From NCBI GenBank assembly GCA_025642065.1, contig JAODUP010000485.1, positions 124,001 through 188,000 of the forward strand: a stretch of 64,000 nt of DNA, written 5' to 3'. The stretch is from Paralvinella palmiformis. Taxonomy: Eukaryota; Annelida; Polychaeta; Terebellida; Alvinellidae. Below, in pieces: positions 1 to 12,700 of this stretch (position 1 is the first letter of the stretch; each line of letters begins with the position of its first letter). Under the pieces are notes generated by a model. It ran no database searches and was not told the DNA's origin. It was given only the letters and a program-made list of their open reading frames with translations. The position numbers and the translations under genes were made by a program.

Positions 1-276
1 TTAGCTTTTTAAGTCCTCTTTCGTAATAACGGTAATCGGGAGCCTCGCTGGATGTTATACTGATATAATAGTCGATAAAAAAATACAATTTTCTGTTTGT
101 GACATTTTAGAAGTGAACTAGTTACTTGTGACTAAAACGTAATCAAGAATGAACTGTATTGTGAGAAAATAATTAAAATAAGAAACTATCGTCTGGAGGC
201 ACAGACGCAAAAAATACTATTGATAGAGAAGACACAATCAAACGCTGGCACCACAAACACACTAACAAAAGCATAT

Positions 277-552
277 TGTATCATCCACCAGGAGGCGTTG
301 TGTGCAAAATCGCTGAAAATGTAGAATGTGATAGACGTTGTCGTTAAAACAGTTAACTTTGTGCGAAAGCAGGGCCTGAAACATAGACAGTTTCAACAAC
401 TGCTACTGGAGATGGACGCCGAATATAGAGATTTGTCGTATTATTGTGAAGTCAGCTGGCTTAGCAGAGGGGTCATGCTTCACCGAAATCGCTGCGTTTT
501 TTCGCAAATGGTGTTCGATGTGCCAGAAAATACATGTTGCCCACCGACTTAA
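277..552 (+). pseudogene. fragment of a hAT-type transposase (GTF2IRD2/ZBED-like family)
   Basis: One reading frame runs through this stretch, broken by a TAG at 322-324. It carries the segments VVKTVNFVR, KHRQFQQLLLEMDAEY and YYCEVSWLSRGVMLHR. These match the conserved central region of the hAT-derived transposase family that includes GTF2IRD2- and ZBED5-like proteins (recognised from memory of the family, not searched). The segment upstream of the stop (CIIHQEALCAKSLKM) fits the same family in the same frame. Only about 90 codons remain, with no BED finger or C-terminal dimerisation region nearby. Normal members are several hundred residues long, so this is a decayed internal fragment. It could also be an exon edge of a domesticated copy cut by the window start, but the in-frame stop argues against that. 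Confidence 0.7.
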
Positions 553-2448
553 TCCAAATTCCACTATTCTACACCCATACAATTCGAAACAAGTTCATAT
601 ATTGGTAGCATAGTGGGGGGGGGGGAACCCACGCCCACACCCACTCCAAAGAGAGAGAAAGCTTGAATTTAGTGGTCCAAAGGGCGCCGCCTATTGAAAG
701 ACCAATGAACTAGCGTGGCGCCGTCTGGTGAAAGGGGAAAGAACTAAAGAAGGCTTTCCCGAAATCGGAATTCCTTCCCTATAGCTACTGCGCATGCTCC
801 ATTACATGGACGGTGTTGTGTTGTTTTTGTGGCGGTGTTTATTTGTGATAACTGTCCCGAAAAAAAATTCTCAGTTGTTTAATAGTGAGTATGGTTTAAC
901 TGTCCATTAGTTATTCATTCAGTATGACTAGTTAGAATATTTAGACTAATGAATAATCATAGATATGTTCAATGTTGGTAAGCATCCCGGATGATAAGAG
1001 TTCATTTCAAGAGTCAAGTGACAACTGATCTGTCAGACTCTGAGACTGTTGCCAGTGTTGGGAAGTTACTAGATCTTGGTATTACTGACTAGTAATAGTT
1101 AGATCTACTATTGTTAGTTGTGAGTTGGCTTGTCTTGTGAGTTCAGAGTTTTTTTGTCATTTGACTTGTCTCGTACCATGCACTGATGCTGTAGATCTAG
1201 TTAATCATAATCATAATGTTGATCTATTTAATTCTTAATTATGAAGAACTTTGAGAAAGGAACAGTACGTTCGTGTTCAATTCAATTTATCAGGACTAAT
1301 ATAATTAATGTTCCTATATTGGTATAATAATAATTTATGTCAAAGCATGCACATGATCAACCACATTAATAAATCCAGTTCAAAGCGCTTGTAAATCGAT
1401 TATAACTGAACTGGTCTGTGGGTGCCACTGTACCAACCTGTTTAACAATCCTGCCTGTTTTAAAACAGGACCTTCCTGTTTTGAAACTGCACTGCAAGAC
1501 TTGTGGTTGTAAGATGGGCAACTCATTTCGCAACCACTTGATTCATCACAGCATCAGCAAATTTGATCGTGCACTATTTTGTAAAATAAGAATTTATTAT
1601 TCTTGCATGTGTTTGTATGCATATATATAATATTTGATCGTGCACTATTTTGTAAAATAAGAATTTATTATTCTTGCATGTGTTTGTATGCATATATATA
1701 TATATATATATATATATACTTTCTGAACTTTTAAGTTGTTGAATCAGTCTGCTTCTGGTTTCAAAACTGCCCATGCCATTTTAAAACAGGAAGGGGGCCA
1801 TTTTAAAAATTAAAATAATTTACTGTTTTTTGAATTTATTTGTTCATATATCTATATATAGAGGTCTATATAATTTATATTCAATTGAATTTTCACAACA
1901 GCATATCCTTTTGCTAGATAATTGGTCAATAATACAGACAATTTAGAAATAACAGCACAAAATTGTGTTACGTGGTTGCTAAATGGTCAGGCATTCTTAA
2001 AACCATACTGGTTGCAAAACAAGATGGTTCCATTTTAAAATGGCCCAGGTTGTCAGATGGTTCATAACATCACCATTCTGAAGTCAGACACAGACTGGAT
2101 GCTTCTGAAATCTGACATTATTTAATACAATCTCTTTGTATTACCTAGTTCTAGCAATTTAAACAGATCTCAGCCAAACAAGTAATTTTGGTACAAAAGC
2201 ATGTTACCTAATATTATAGTATAGTTGGTCCAAACAGCTTTGTAAGTTTGTATGTTACTGAAATGGCTAAATAAAACTTAAGTGTACAGTGGAATTCATT
2301 CTGAAGATTGTTTTATACTCTTGTAACATAAAGTGTCTACAGAGCTGTCAGATTTATGTAAATGAATTGATGATTGTGTCAGTTAGTAGTAGTTTGAAAA
2401 TGAGAGCAAGTAAGATCCTGAGGATGGCTAAGTCAGATCATCTGTAAT
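553..2448. other. no gene seen; AT-rich sequence with short palindromes
   Basis: No exon-like segment could be supported here. Visible structures are a G-run near 608-618, a perfect 16-bp palindrome CCTGTTTTAAAACAGG at 1454-1469, a 14-bp palindrome CCATTTTAAAATGG near 2032-2045, and the direct repeat listed at 1561-1700. The palindromes and the repeated 'acagg' and 'ttttaaaa' segments between about 1430 and 2060 suggest a decayed hairpin-type element, but no clean ends could be defined. Confidence 0.4.
1561..1700. repeat. tandem duplication, 71-bp unit, two copies
   Basis: The sequence starting atttgatcgtgcactatttt at 1561 recurs almost without change 71 bases downstream (second copy from about 1632). 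The second copy runs into a (TA)n tract at about 1690-1720. Both copies are non-coding. The near identity indicates a recent local duplication. Confidence 0.85.
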
Positions 2449-2575
2449 CAGACATGGGGTCAATTCCACATCAAATTTATCAATTCCAAATGTATCAATT
2501 CCAATTAGAGAGTGACTTGGATGTCAGCTACTATGGGTCTGGAATTTAAACAACTTAATTCCAGCAAAGCTGTAA
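2449..2575 (+). mobile_element. fragment of hAT-type MITE (CAGACATGGGGTCAATT family)
   Basis: Starts with CAGACATGGGGTCAATTCC, the terminal repeat of the MITE family best seen at 18608-18970, followed by typical 'tcaattcca' repeats. The 3' part and the second terminal repeat are not recognisable, so this is a truncated or strongly diverged copy. Confidence 0.6.
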
Positions 2576-2754
2576 TATATAATCTTAATATCGATGTTTT
2601 GAAGTACTCTTTATTTTATTTAGTATTTTAAGGCATTCCTCAAACCTTATCGAGTGAATTACACGGTTCCCTTGAATCTTGGAAAATAATTTTTATACAA
2701 ATACAATATCCATGAGTTCATAGCATTCGGAAATGTCAGTGGGAAAAAATACTG

Positions 2755-2900
2755 CCTGAAATGGTGATGAATTTTGCATCGTATCTTGACTATGAGATTG
2801 CCTAACTCCTGTACTTAACTACTAGGGGCGCCACTGAGCTCGATTCTTTTTAATGATATTGGTGCTATAAAAGTTTATTATTTTTATTATTTATTTAGTT
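2755..2900 (+). mobile_element. 3' end of an L2/CR1-like LINE
   Basis: Shares the segments 'gaattttgcatcgtatcttgac', 'ccactgagctcgattctttt' and 'atattggtgctataaaagtt' plus an AT-rich tail. The same 3'-end signature occurs on the + strand at 28620-28945, on the - strand at 35505-35650 (where it follows a recognisable reverse transcriptase) and on the - strand at 59395-59545. It is a 5'-truncated insertion, the usual product of target-primed reverse transcription. Confidence 0.65.
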
Positions 2901-4535
2901 AATAATAAAAATAATCCCCAATACATTAAAATGTTACCACCAAAATTCATGATATCCTGTGTTTGTTAAAATTTAAATAAAAGTGGGTGGATCGGAGAGC
3001 TAGAACAGGTGAGGTGGAGGCTGTCCCATAAAAAAATTCAATAAGCAATCATACATTAAATGGTAATTTTGTCCTGGAAAATAATATTTCTTTGGCTGTG
3101 GGAACCTTGAGTTAGTAAGCTTGACTTAATAATACACCTATCTAAGAGGATCTTTTAATGTTATCTCCTTTTAGTCACCTTTTTTGTGAAATGTGCAAGG
3201 ATATCACTTGTCAGTTCTTAAATGTGAGTCTTCAAATGTGTGGTACCAATTAAGGTCTCATAAGATGGTTAGATTAGGTTTCTGTCATGTGATGTCATAA
3301 ACACCAAAAGTAATAATTAATAAATGTTATCGAATAAAATCCTTTATTTATTTACAAAATACATTTCCATTAGAGCATATTTTCATCTGCCCTGGTATGC
3401 TACAAAGGTACTCCAATAGCAGAGTGGTTAGAGAATACACCACAGACCTCCAGGTTGTTAATTCGAATCCAACTTTTACCTTTGTTTTCAGGATTTTTCC
3501 CTATATTAGTACCGTATATATTATTAGCCCATTGACCATATAATCTACGCGTGACCAGGGCAAAGGCTAAACAATGAGTGAATGACTCACTTAGTACGCT
3601 GAAGCCAGTTATTGATCATAACATGTATTACTTTTGTTGATATGTAACTTCTAGATCCTCAGCATAAAACTATATTGTTTATCATTCACTTGACTATACC
3701 ATTAGTCAGAATTATAATAAAGCTGCGAAAGACTGACAAATTATCCCATAATGGACCATCCTAGTCACTTCCTGTTAATCCTATTGTCTTTATGGCCATC
3801 GCTGGCTCAGTATATAACACTTAGGATAATCCTAGGCTTATACAAAAGTTATAGTCACAGACAGTCTGTTTATAATTGCCAGAGTATAGGCCTGGCACGG
3901 TGACAGTACTGTAGCCCACCCACAGGCCCTGAGACTGTCACCTGCTCATTAGAAAGCTGTATTAAGAATAATAGGCTGGAGCTACATTTATAAGCTGTGG
4001 AAGTTATAATACTGACCGAGTATCAGTATGTTCATTATTCATCCATATTCTGTTCGCGCTAATGTTTGAATATATATATATATTGAATACTTGGTTTGTC
4101 ATTTAATTGGTCCAATGTCAGGACGTCCTTGAGAAGCCCCAGTGACATCACAGGCTGGACGGATGTATGTTAGGATGTGTGTTTATCTGTCACTGACACA
4201 GCTACACATCCTTGTCACTGTGTAGCTGTTGTTTATTATTGTGGTTGATAATAGGTTGTTAGTGTGTTTTGTTATGGAGCTGTGTGTGAGTGTGACATTG
4301 TACAGCCAATTGATGGTGTCCGTGGTAATTATTTTGTGGTTTAAATAATTAGGATTAGTTTATATGGGTGATTAAGAGGGTGTTATTGTTCGTGTTTTAA
4401 CAGTGTGTGTGAAAAGGCACTGGCACAGGGAATCACTTTTCGTGCTGAGATTTGGCACGTTTAGCCATATAATCGGCCTGTGTGCACTGTTGTGTGTCCC
4501 AGTTTAGCCTGTAATATTTCTATTTTATATTTCAG
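2901..4535. other. upstream region of gene 1; no coding exon seen
   Basis: Contains a short diverged tRNA-like SINE (about 3409-3580) and otherwise unassigned AT-rich sequence. The first coding exon of gene 1 is preceded by 'tatatttcag' at about 4526-4535. That looks like a splice acceptor, so one or more untranslated exons and the promoter probably lie in this region or further left. No convincing core promoter was identified. Confidence 0.35.
3409..3580 (+). mobile_element. SINE-B-like tRNA-derived element, diverged
   Basis: Contains 'gcagagtggttagag', a tRNA A-box-like segment, followed about 35 bases later by 'ttcgaatcc', a B-box core, then 'tttgttttcaggatttttcc'. The same order is seen in the SINE-B copies at 32826 and 42855. 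It is strongly diverged and no target-site duplication was found. Confidence 0.4.
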
Positions 4536-4540
4536 GAGTC

Positions 4541-4597
4541 ATGGACGTTCACGTTTTGTTAAGCAGTCATCATAATATGATATTAGATGTGGAGTGA
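4541..4597 (+). promoter_or_regulatory. upstream ORF overlapping the gene 1 start codon
   Basis: An 18-codon upstream ORF starts at ATG 4541 and ends with TGA at 4595-4597. The last A of that stop is the first base of the main start codon (sequence TGATG). This layout permits termination-reinitiation and may reduce translation of gene 1. It is seen directly in the sequence, but any regulatory effect is inference and depends on the transcript including these bases. Confidence 0.4.
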
Positions 4598-4651
4598 TGT
4601 CTGTGTTCTATTTCTTGCCTTCTTCAACATTCCTGATCTTAATAACACACA
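4597..4651 (+). CDS. gene 1 exon 1: signal peptide
   Basis: ATG at 4597 opens 18 codons with a hydrophobic core (FLILIT) and ends in phase 1 before the donor gtaagt at 4652. This ATG was chosen over the nearby ATG at 4587 because only this frame joins exon 2 in phase, completing a signal peptide that ends I-A-A. An in-frame stop (TAA 4573-4575) lies just upstream. The exon probably begins near 4536 after a TTTCAG acceptor. Confidence 0.8.
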
Positions 4652-4690
4652 GTAAGTAGTCATTATCTTAATATACATCACAGATCGTTT

Positions 4691-4746
<56 letters not shown>

Positions 4747-7700
4747 TTCCAATACACAGCTAGAATTTAAATATCTCATCGTACAACTATTTATATCTTG
4801 GATTTGAGGAAATTAGAGGGGGCTAGTTTCCAAGGCTAACTGTGCAGTGGATGCCAATTACTGTCACTCTAACTTATCCTATCATGTAAAATGGCATCAA
4901 TATAATAAAAAATAAGTTAATGCATGTTTCAGTAATAAATAAAGGTGCAGATTAATGTGTATGTGCGCACGCGTGTGTGTGGTGAATCAGATGATGCCAT
5001 TCAAGCAATTCTTTGGTGCAACTTAATATAGAAATGTAGTGTTTTCTTGATAGTTGGCAAAATGTATATATACAAACGGTTTTAGCCGTTTACAAGTTAA
5101 TATTATGTACAATATATCCTTTGAAATTTTAGCTTATATATATATAGTCAGACCACATGTTATACATTAAACTGTTCGAGCTGTATAAGGTCATCAAGAC
5201 CAAATGCTGAATAAAAAATTTTAAATTGAGTTGCTACTCGAATTTATGTCTGGTAAATATATTGCCCTATTCAAAGTCATATCCTAAGTGATTGTTTTTG
5301 TTCGTGTAAGGTGATTATTAAGCGAACGCCACAAGAAATATTTGGGTTGGTATCCTTTTTTTCCTATGAATGTACATTCAACGTTTCTCTCAAGTTTTAG
5401 AGCTGAAACTAATGAAGCGTTTAAGTATAGGCCTGGTCTAATTAGCAATAATAATAATCAAACCCTAATATCTTCATCAATAAAATTATCTGACACCTCA
5501 TACTTCATGCTCTTTGCTTGGTATTTTCATGAAAGGGCACTGCGGCATAAAAGTGTTAGCAAACACATCTATCAATTGCAATGAACAAGCATTCACTTTA
5601 CCATTACACCACTGCAATTAGTAAGAACAACTCCATTTGCCATACTGTAGTCGATCAGATTTGAGCCTAATGTAGCCGAAAGTTGCGGAATAGGATATAA
5701 TAATATTGTGCTGCTCCCACAAATTACGTGCAGCACAGAGCAGCTCATGGATTCCAGCATAATCTCTCGGGGGTGGGTGGATATAACATCAGAATGTTTT
5801 GAAGCTAAATGAATGCCTCTTCATGGCTTAAACGGTAGCATGGTCAACCACAGATCTATAACACCTGGGTTCAAAACCTGGCTGAATTATGTTGGGGTGT
5901 GTCATCTTTCATTTCATGGGCTCAGAATATTTAACCTGCCAATCGTGCACATTGCGGGCTGAGGCCGTAAAACGGCAACATTCACTTTTGATAACAAATT
6001 GTCAGATCTTGTAGCTCTTTAAAACCGATAACCGGTAGGTTTAAATTATACAGCAGAGTAGGTGACTGAATTTTTTTAATTATTATTCGTAAATGTGTGT
6101 GTTTGTGCGTCATCTCTTTATCTTTACGAGTTATCATGTTCTTTTCAATAAACCTCGTGATTCTAACTTGGATCAGTTTCCTATATACAGCCATTATAGG
6201 TTTGAGTAAAGCATTTCTATAAATAATAAGCTATGATTCCTGCCTGGGATGACTTTCCGGATGAACTAGCTGTTAATAACCTGTTCTGGATCAGATTTTG
6301 TAAGTGAACTGTGATTGTTTGTTTCAGTGGTTAATTATTACCAGACTTTTGACCTCTTCGTATTATTGACCTTTAAGACTGAGTGCCTAGAAATTAGGAA
6401 TAATATTAGGAATCATCGTGATTAATTACAGTATTAACCCTTGTATACCTGGATCAGCCTCCAGACAGAAGCTCATACAATTTATAAGCATCTAGTTTAT
6501 TGGGGATGATTATCAGCAGATGTTATTGTTATGAATAAAGGGTTAAATGTAATAAAAATCGTGTATGTGTGTGTGTCTGTGTGTGTTATCTCAGATACCC
6601 CTTTATTTGCTGATTTACGAGCCTCATTCATATACAGAGATGATTTCTGATGGTCTGACATCCTGTGGCCGCAAACAATTTTTCCTCTTTGCTATAAATT
6701 CGCCAATTGACACTTAGACTTACCTTTATGGAAAATGTTCTATTTGACATTTCTGAGGATTCTTACAACTGACCTTGATAAATGTTCTGTTAATTGGATA
6801 ACAAACTTGAATTAGTTTTTGAGGTTTTGCACATCTGCTTCATTTTGTGGATCTATAAGAATGTTTTTGGCAAATGGATTTTGTTTGTTTACCAGAGGGT
6901 GTTTTTATTCCCACTGAAACAACACCTGAGTGTTATTTCCAATGTAATAACACCGGTGTTCTTCTGACTGTAACAACACCAGTGTTCTTCCAATTGTAAC
7001 AACACCAGTGTCATTCCCACTGTAACAACACCAGTGTCATTCCCACTGTAACAACACCAGTCTTATAGTTATACCCACTTTAACAACACCAGTGTTATTC
7101 CCACTGTAGCAACGCCAGAGGTTTTCCCACTAACAACACCAGCACTATTTCCACTGTAACAACACAAGTATTATTCCCACTGTAACAACACCACCATTAT
7201 TCCCACTGTTACAATGCCAGCGTTATCCACACTGTAACAACACCAATGTTAGTCCAAAGTTGTAACAACACCAGTGTTTTTCCCACTGTAACAACACCAC
7301 TGTTTTCCCCACTGTAAGTGTAACAACACCGATGCTTTTCCCACTGTAACAACACCAGTGGTTTCCCCACTGTAATAAAATCAGAGCTTTTCCCACTGTA
7401 ACAACACCAGCGTTTTTCCCCACTGTAAGTAACAGCACCAGTAGTATTCCCACTGTAACAACACAAGTGCTATTCCCACTGGAAGTGTAACAAAACTAGT
7501 GTTGTTGCTCCAGTTTCATATTCCACCAGTAATAATACTAATATACATGATGTACCCTACACTGGGCACTCCATAAACCATGTCAAAAGGTTTAAAAAAA
7601 ACACTGTATTACTTCCTGAAGACCTTTAGCTGGAGAACCATCAAAATGGATGGTTAAAAATATATTTGGGGTTGACAGTCAAAGATTGATGAGGACAGAT

Positions 7701-9727
7701 AGTGGATGTGTTAAGTTGGGAAACAATTTTATTGCTGACAAACGTATATTTTTTTCTTCTGTACTATATTTATAGCACTTGTATTCAGCTGGGGTGGGAG
7801 GCATCTGACCTCTACGTTCATAGAATGTAGGACCAAATCCCACCTGCCCCCTCTTAACAAGGTCCTGTATATGTATGTCTGGTGTAAAATGATGCAAACA
7901 TGCAAATAAGAATATAAACTGGTGATGCTGTTTTGTGTTGTGACAATGAATATAACCATCTATAGGCATGGGGTGTTTTTTGTCCGGGGTGGTTTATTTC
8001 GGTATATCGTCCATAATATTGCCTCTCAGACCTGAAGTTGGGCGACCAAGAGTTTTATTTCCGGCCTTAAGTCTGCTTCTCCAGGTCTGTTGTTGAGTTG
8101 AACGGGATTGTTTAGCCTCGCTCGATTCTGGTCACACCTGGGACATAATGGCTGAATGGGTAGTTGCCTCAATGGGAAACAAATTCCACGATCACGGTTA
8201 TGAGCTAGATTCTAACCAACGACCGGGAGGTTTTGAAGCACATTGCTTTACCACTGCACTATTGGAATGCCTTGATTCTCAGCCTGGAATTTAAAATCCA
8301 GTTACTACTCGCTCTGACTAATGTTTTTCTTCTTCTCAGAGCAGTAATTTAATGTATAGAAAAGAAAATTGCCAAATCAATATACACACAATGGTACCAC
8401 ATACTAAATCTCTTTTTCTCACAAGGCATTGTCTGTAAAAACAATAAAGATGGATCTTTGTCGTTTGGGTTTTATTAAATTTATTTATAAATTTATATAC
8501 AAATGGTACAGAAAGCATTAGTAATGTGTGCATATGTATGTATCATATTATTTATGTTATATTTTATTGTCACTGTCAGGATCTTCATTTATTTAGAACA
8601 AGTGAAAGTGATATCCACACGGTGACAAACGATTGTGCCACGTACTACATGTATTTGTTGTAATTTATAACTATTATCGTTCTCAAGTAATATATTTTTA
8701 ATTTTATTTCTAAAATATTCCATAAACTTGTAACCCGTCCCCTTATCTCTATCAAGGCGACCTTGCCCGGTGTTATTGTCTTATATTGACTAAGCTATAT
8801 ATAGCTATAAGTTAATGCCTTTTCCAGATTGTCTTCAGTCTCTGATGTGACTAAAGTGGACCCCCTTCCATCCCCATACCCACCCACCCAGAGTCATTCG
8901 GCGCCCCAGACCACAAAACATTCACTCAGAGACTATATCAGGGATAACTTGGGGTCAATACATTAGGCTCTAAGGAGATCTGGCCAAGAAAATCTAGTAT
9001 AATGTCCGTGGTTGGGTTTTTTGTTTGCCTAAGATAGCTGGTTGTCTGCTGGAATGTGTCCCATGGGGTTACCGGACAGAATAAACTTGTTCTGCCCCAG
9101 AGGATGTGACAGCCGATAACGGGTTGATGGGTTACTGGGTAAAGCTGCCGTCTTTTGGGGGGCATATTTGGTACATTAAAAAAACTTGCTTTGCTTTTTT
9201 TTTTTCTCCTCCATTTTTCATGATTGATATTTTGTGTAGTTATGACATGGTTTGAGGGGGTATTTGTTTTAAAGTCTTGTCTGAGTGAGTAGGTGATAAA
9301 GGTTGGGGATGACATGCATAGAGTATATTTAGCTTAACACATTAATACTGTCATTAATGTTGTCTGTTGCATACCTAGATACTTAAAGCTATACACATGT
9401 CTACCATGGAGTAATCGTACTATTTGGAAGATAAGGTACAGATTTTGTACCTTATCCTCCAAAGGCACAAACTGCCTATCTGAGGCCTTAATTAATGGCC
9501 ACTTAAAGCTGTAAGTTAATTAGCTGGTGAGAGCATGGAAAATTATTATGGAACTGACACCTTTAAATTGTGTGTGTGTATATATATATATATATATTGG
9601 GAGAGATATTTATGGGAGGAGTTTAGCCGATGATGAGGCCAAAAATCATATATTTGGTGCATGTAGTTGAAACATTTCTGAGGTGGTCAGATGGGAAGCT
9701 TTTGGTTGATTTTATATGGAATAAACC

Positions 9728-9765
<38 letters not shown>

Positions 9766-12700
9766 TGAGAGAGAGAGAGCTTTATACATTATTAATTAGT
9801 TTTATAATTAGGATCATTTAAATCACTTCATCTATTGCTGGTTGTGATGAGACTTCTCAAATTTATAACCTAATTTGTCTGTCTCAGTTCACTCTCATCC
9901 AATCACTGTGTGTGGGTGTGTGTGTGAGCTATATAGAGATAACAGATTGTTATCTCATCATTGGCATTCATTAGTCCAGGTTCATCAATTCAAACATTTC
10001 AGGGTGCCTCCTTGGTCTAGCGGTAGCATGTTGGACCACAGATCACTACCACCCGTGTTCGAATCTCGGCGTGGGCATATCTGAAGGTTGTTTCGTCTTT
10101 CACTTCGCTCATTACCTTTGGAGGTCGCTCGGCCCATTTAGCCTACCTTGTGCACAAAAGTGGCCGTAAAACATCAATCATCATCATCATCAATCATCAT
10201 CAATTCAAACATTTCAAACCTGCTAAATGATGCAACCTTTACTATTGTTGTTATTGTTGTTGTTATTATTATTATTTCTTCCCTAGCCTATGTAAAAAAA
10301 AATCTTTAAAAAAATATATTGCTGCGCATATTTAATATTTTCACTACGTAAGTGAATAGAACAGGCTTGTAAAGAAAATATAAATCTAAGATTTCACTCG
10401 GAACACATAATTATATTCATATTAATTAAATGATATTAACGGGACCATTGAATAATCAGCCTTAAAACTACATCATTTGATTTTTATCGCCATAATTATG
10501 ACCATATTAGCCAGGGTGAAAACTGATTATTCACTAAACATGTATTGGCTTGATGAAGGAATCTGGTTTACAAGCCCATGGGCTTCAGTGTACGATTTTC
10601 CTGATTTTTTTGGGGTTAATGCAAACATTTCAGTTGCTTCTCGTGCATCAGGTATGACTCAAGTTATGCGTAATTAATCACCGACATAGATATGAACAAA
10701 AGGAAATGATGACAAAGGGGTGGTCAGTTGGTTAATATTACCCTAAATAATATGATCTCCAAGTATTCACTTTTGTGGAGTAATTGGTACACAACCATCA
10801 TACCCTGTATGTGCTGATTCCGCTAGATTACTCTATAACAAAGCTTGTTAAGGAGATTTACGTACTCCATTTAATAAATATTACAGAATTATGTATCTAA
10901 TGTTGTTGCTGTTAATCTTTATTTATCTCTTTGTTTATTTAGTTGCTGCTTATGTGGAGCAGGAGGTGACCATTGGTGGAGATGTGACCTTACCGTGTAC
11001 GGTTCATTTCAGCGGAAGTCCGCAGGTAATTAATTACGCTTCATCCCGATCCTGATCGATTCATCCCCGAGGCCGACCATATGTAGGAGCTTCGTCTTTT
11101 ACATTCGTGTTCACGATGATCAAACAATCAGTTTAGTTTCTCTGTGCCAATGCTGCCATAAGTATGCCGATGTTTTATCTTCTGCCGGTAAATTAAGCGA
11201 TTATTTCGTTTACTTCAGCACAGCTCTCGCTTGTTGCGTGTGGCCATGCCCGGGCCACTTAACCAGGGAGAATTCGATGAAGTTTGTGGATGAAACATTC
11301 CACTGGCACGGGCAACTCTTAGATTCATTTCCAAGACCAGGGCACCTCCCATGAGTTTGGGGGTTTTGAAGTGACCCATTGGTTTACTCCCTCCCCCCCC
11401 CCCAAACGTTATAACAGACAGCAGAAAGAAGGCAACACCAAATAAATGATTCTACTGATTCACTCCCATGATTCTTCACGTTATCATTATTTGAAGCCCA
11501 AAATTAATAGATATGGTTTATATCTCTATCAATTTTCATCGTATGCGCTTTATGGGGCCTCAGTAAAACACGCAGTTTTCATTTTTCGCTCTGCCTCATT
11601 AATTTCGAAGCTTGCTCATTTAGCCAACAATGTGGACAGAAATAGCTATAATAGAGCAACATTTTACATTTACACGGTTTGTTAACTTCCGTGACTACGG
11701 TGAATGATCACTAATTTTTATATGGGTATTTCAAATTGATGGGCAAATGTTGATTGTAGAGATTTGGCGTCTTTTAGATCATACACTTTTCACTGTGACG
11801 TTTTATCACTGGTGTAGTTTTATTATGTTCTCATGGTTATGAAGTGATAAGAATTTACTTCGCCGGCAATTATTGATCTTTTCTGCAATCACCATGCCCC
11901 TGGAGCATGGTGATTGTTATGATGTTGTTGTAGTTCATCTCTCTTTCTGTCTCTCTCTCATTCTATCTATCATTCTATTTCGGTCTCACCCTCATTCTAA
12001 CTCTCTCATTCTATCTCCCCATCTCCCCCAATTCTCTTTGTCTCTCACTCATTCTCTCTCTCCCCTTCATAGCACAGTGGTTAGAGCACTGTGGAGCAAA
12101 CCTTTAGGCAAGGGTTCAATTCTTACTCATTTTGTGTTTATTGGATGTTTCCCTATGGAGTCTCCCCCTCAGTCATATTTCACAAATGTAACCAAATATG
12201 AGGCTAAACAAAACAGCCCATTCTCTCTTATCAATTACACACACACACACACACAGAGAGAGAGATATATATATATAGAGAGAGAGAGAGATAGAGATAC
12301 CTGTCTCTCTATGGCTGATATGATATTGTATTCATTTCCAGATTTCTAGAACTGGGGTTCGAATCCTAGCCTATGTCTGAAAGGCATTAATTATTATTTT
12401 TTATTTAACTTTATCATATCACGTACAGAATGGTAACAGACACACATACGCCAGCGATTATATACTGTCAAGATTAACACTGGTAATACCTCCAACCGGA
12501 CGTTACCAGTCTTATGACGTCACCAGTCTTATGAGAAATTGATTCCACAAGATGATGATTGATGTTTTACGGCCACTTTTGTGCACATGGTAGGCTAAAT
12601 GGGTCGAGTGACCTCCAGAGGTAATGAATCGAAGTCAAAGATGAAACAACCTTCAGATGTGCCCACGCTGAGATTCGAACATGGGTGGTAGTGATCTGTG

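Larger units (their letters stand above)
4652..10942. other. gene 1 intron 1 (6.3 kb)
   Basis: Begins gtaagt and ends in a T-rich tract plus 'tttag'. It holds a (TA)n(GA)n tract, a diverged SINE-A, a large minisatellite, a young SINE-A with a 20-bp target-site duplication, and several (TG)n/(TA)n tracts. No additional in-phase exon could be supported in it. Confidence 0.7.

Noticed and set aside
4587..4652. Alternative start ATG at 4587 for gene 1
   Set aside because: Its frame leaves the exon in phase 2 and reads out of the Ig frame in exon 2; only the ATG at 4597 joins correctly.
7209..7466. Two overlapping minus-strand open frames of 76-85 codons
   Set aside because: They lie entirely in the minisatellite; the repeated peptide is a by-product of the repeat unit.
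10004..10080. Apparent tRNA gene with A and B boxes (also at the heads of the other SINE copies)
   Set aside because: The same tRNA-like head is joined to the same non-tRNA body and tail in many copies and has target duplications, so it is a SINE, not a functional tRNA.
11873..12349. 158-codon plus-strand open frame
   Set aside because: It crosses a (TCTC)n tract, a SINE-B-like element and a compound microsatellite; the serine/leucine-rich translation is low complexity.
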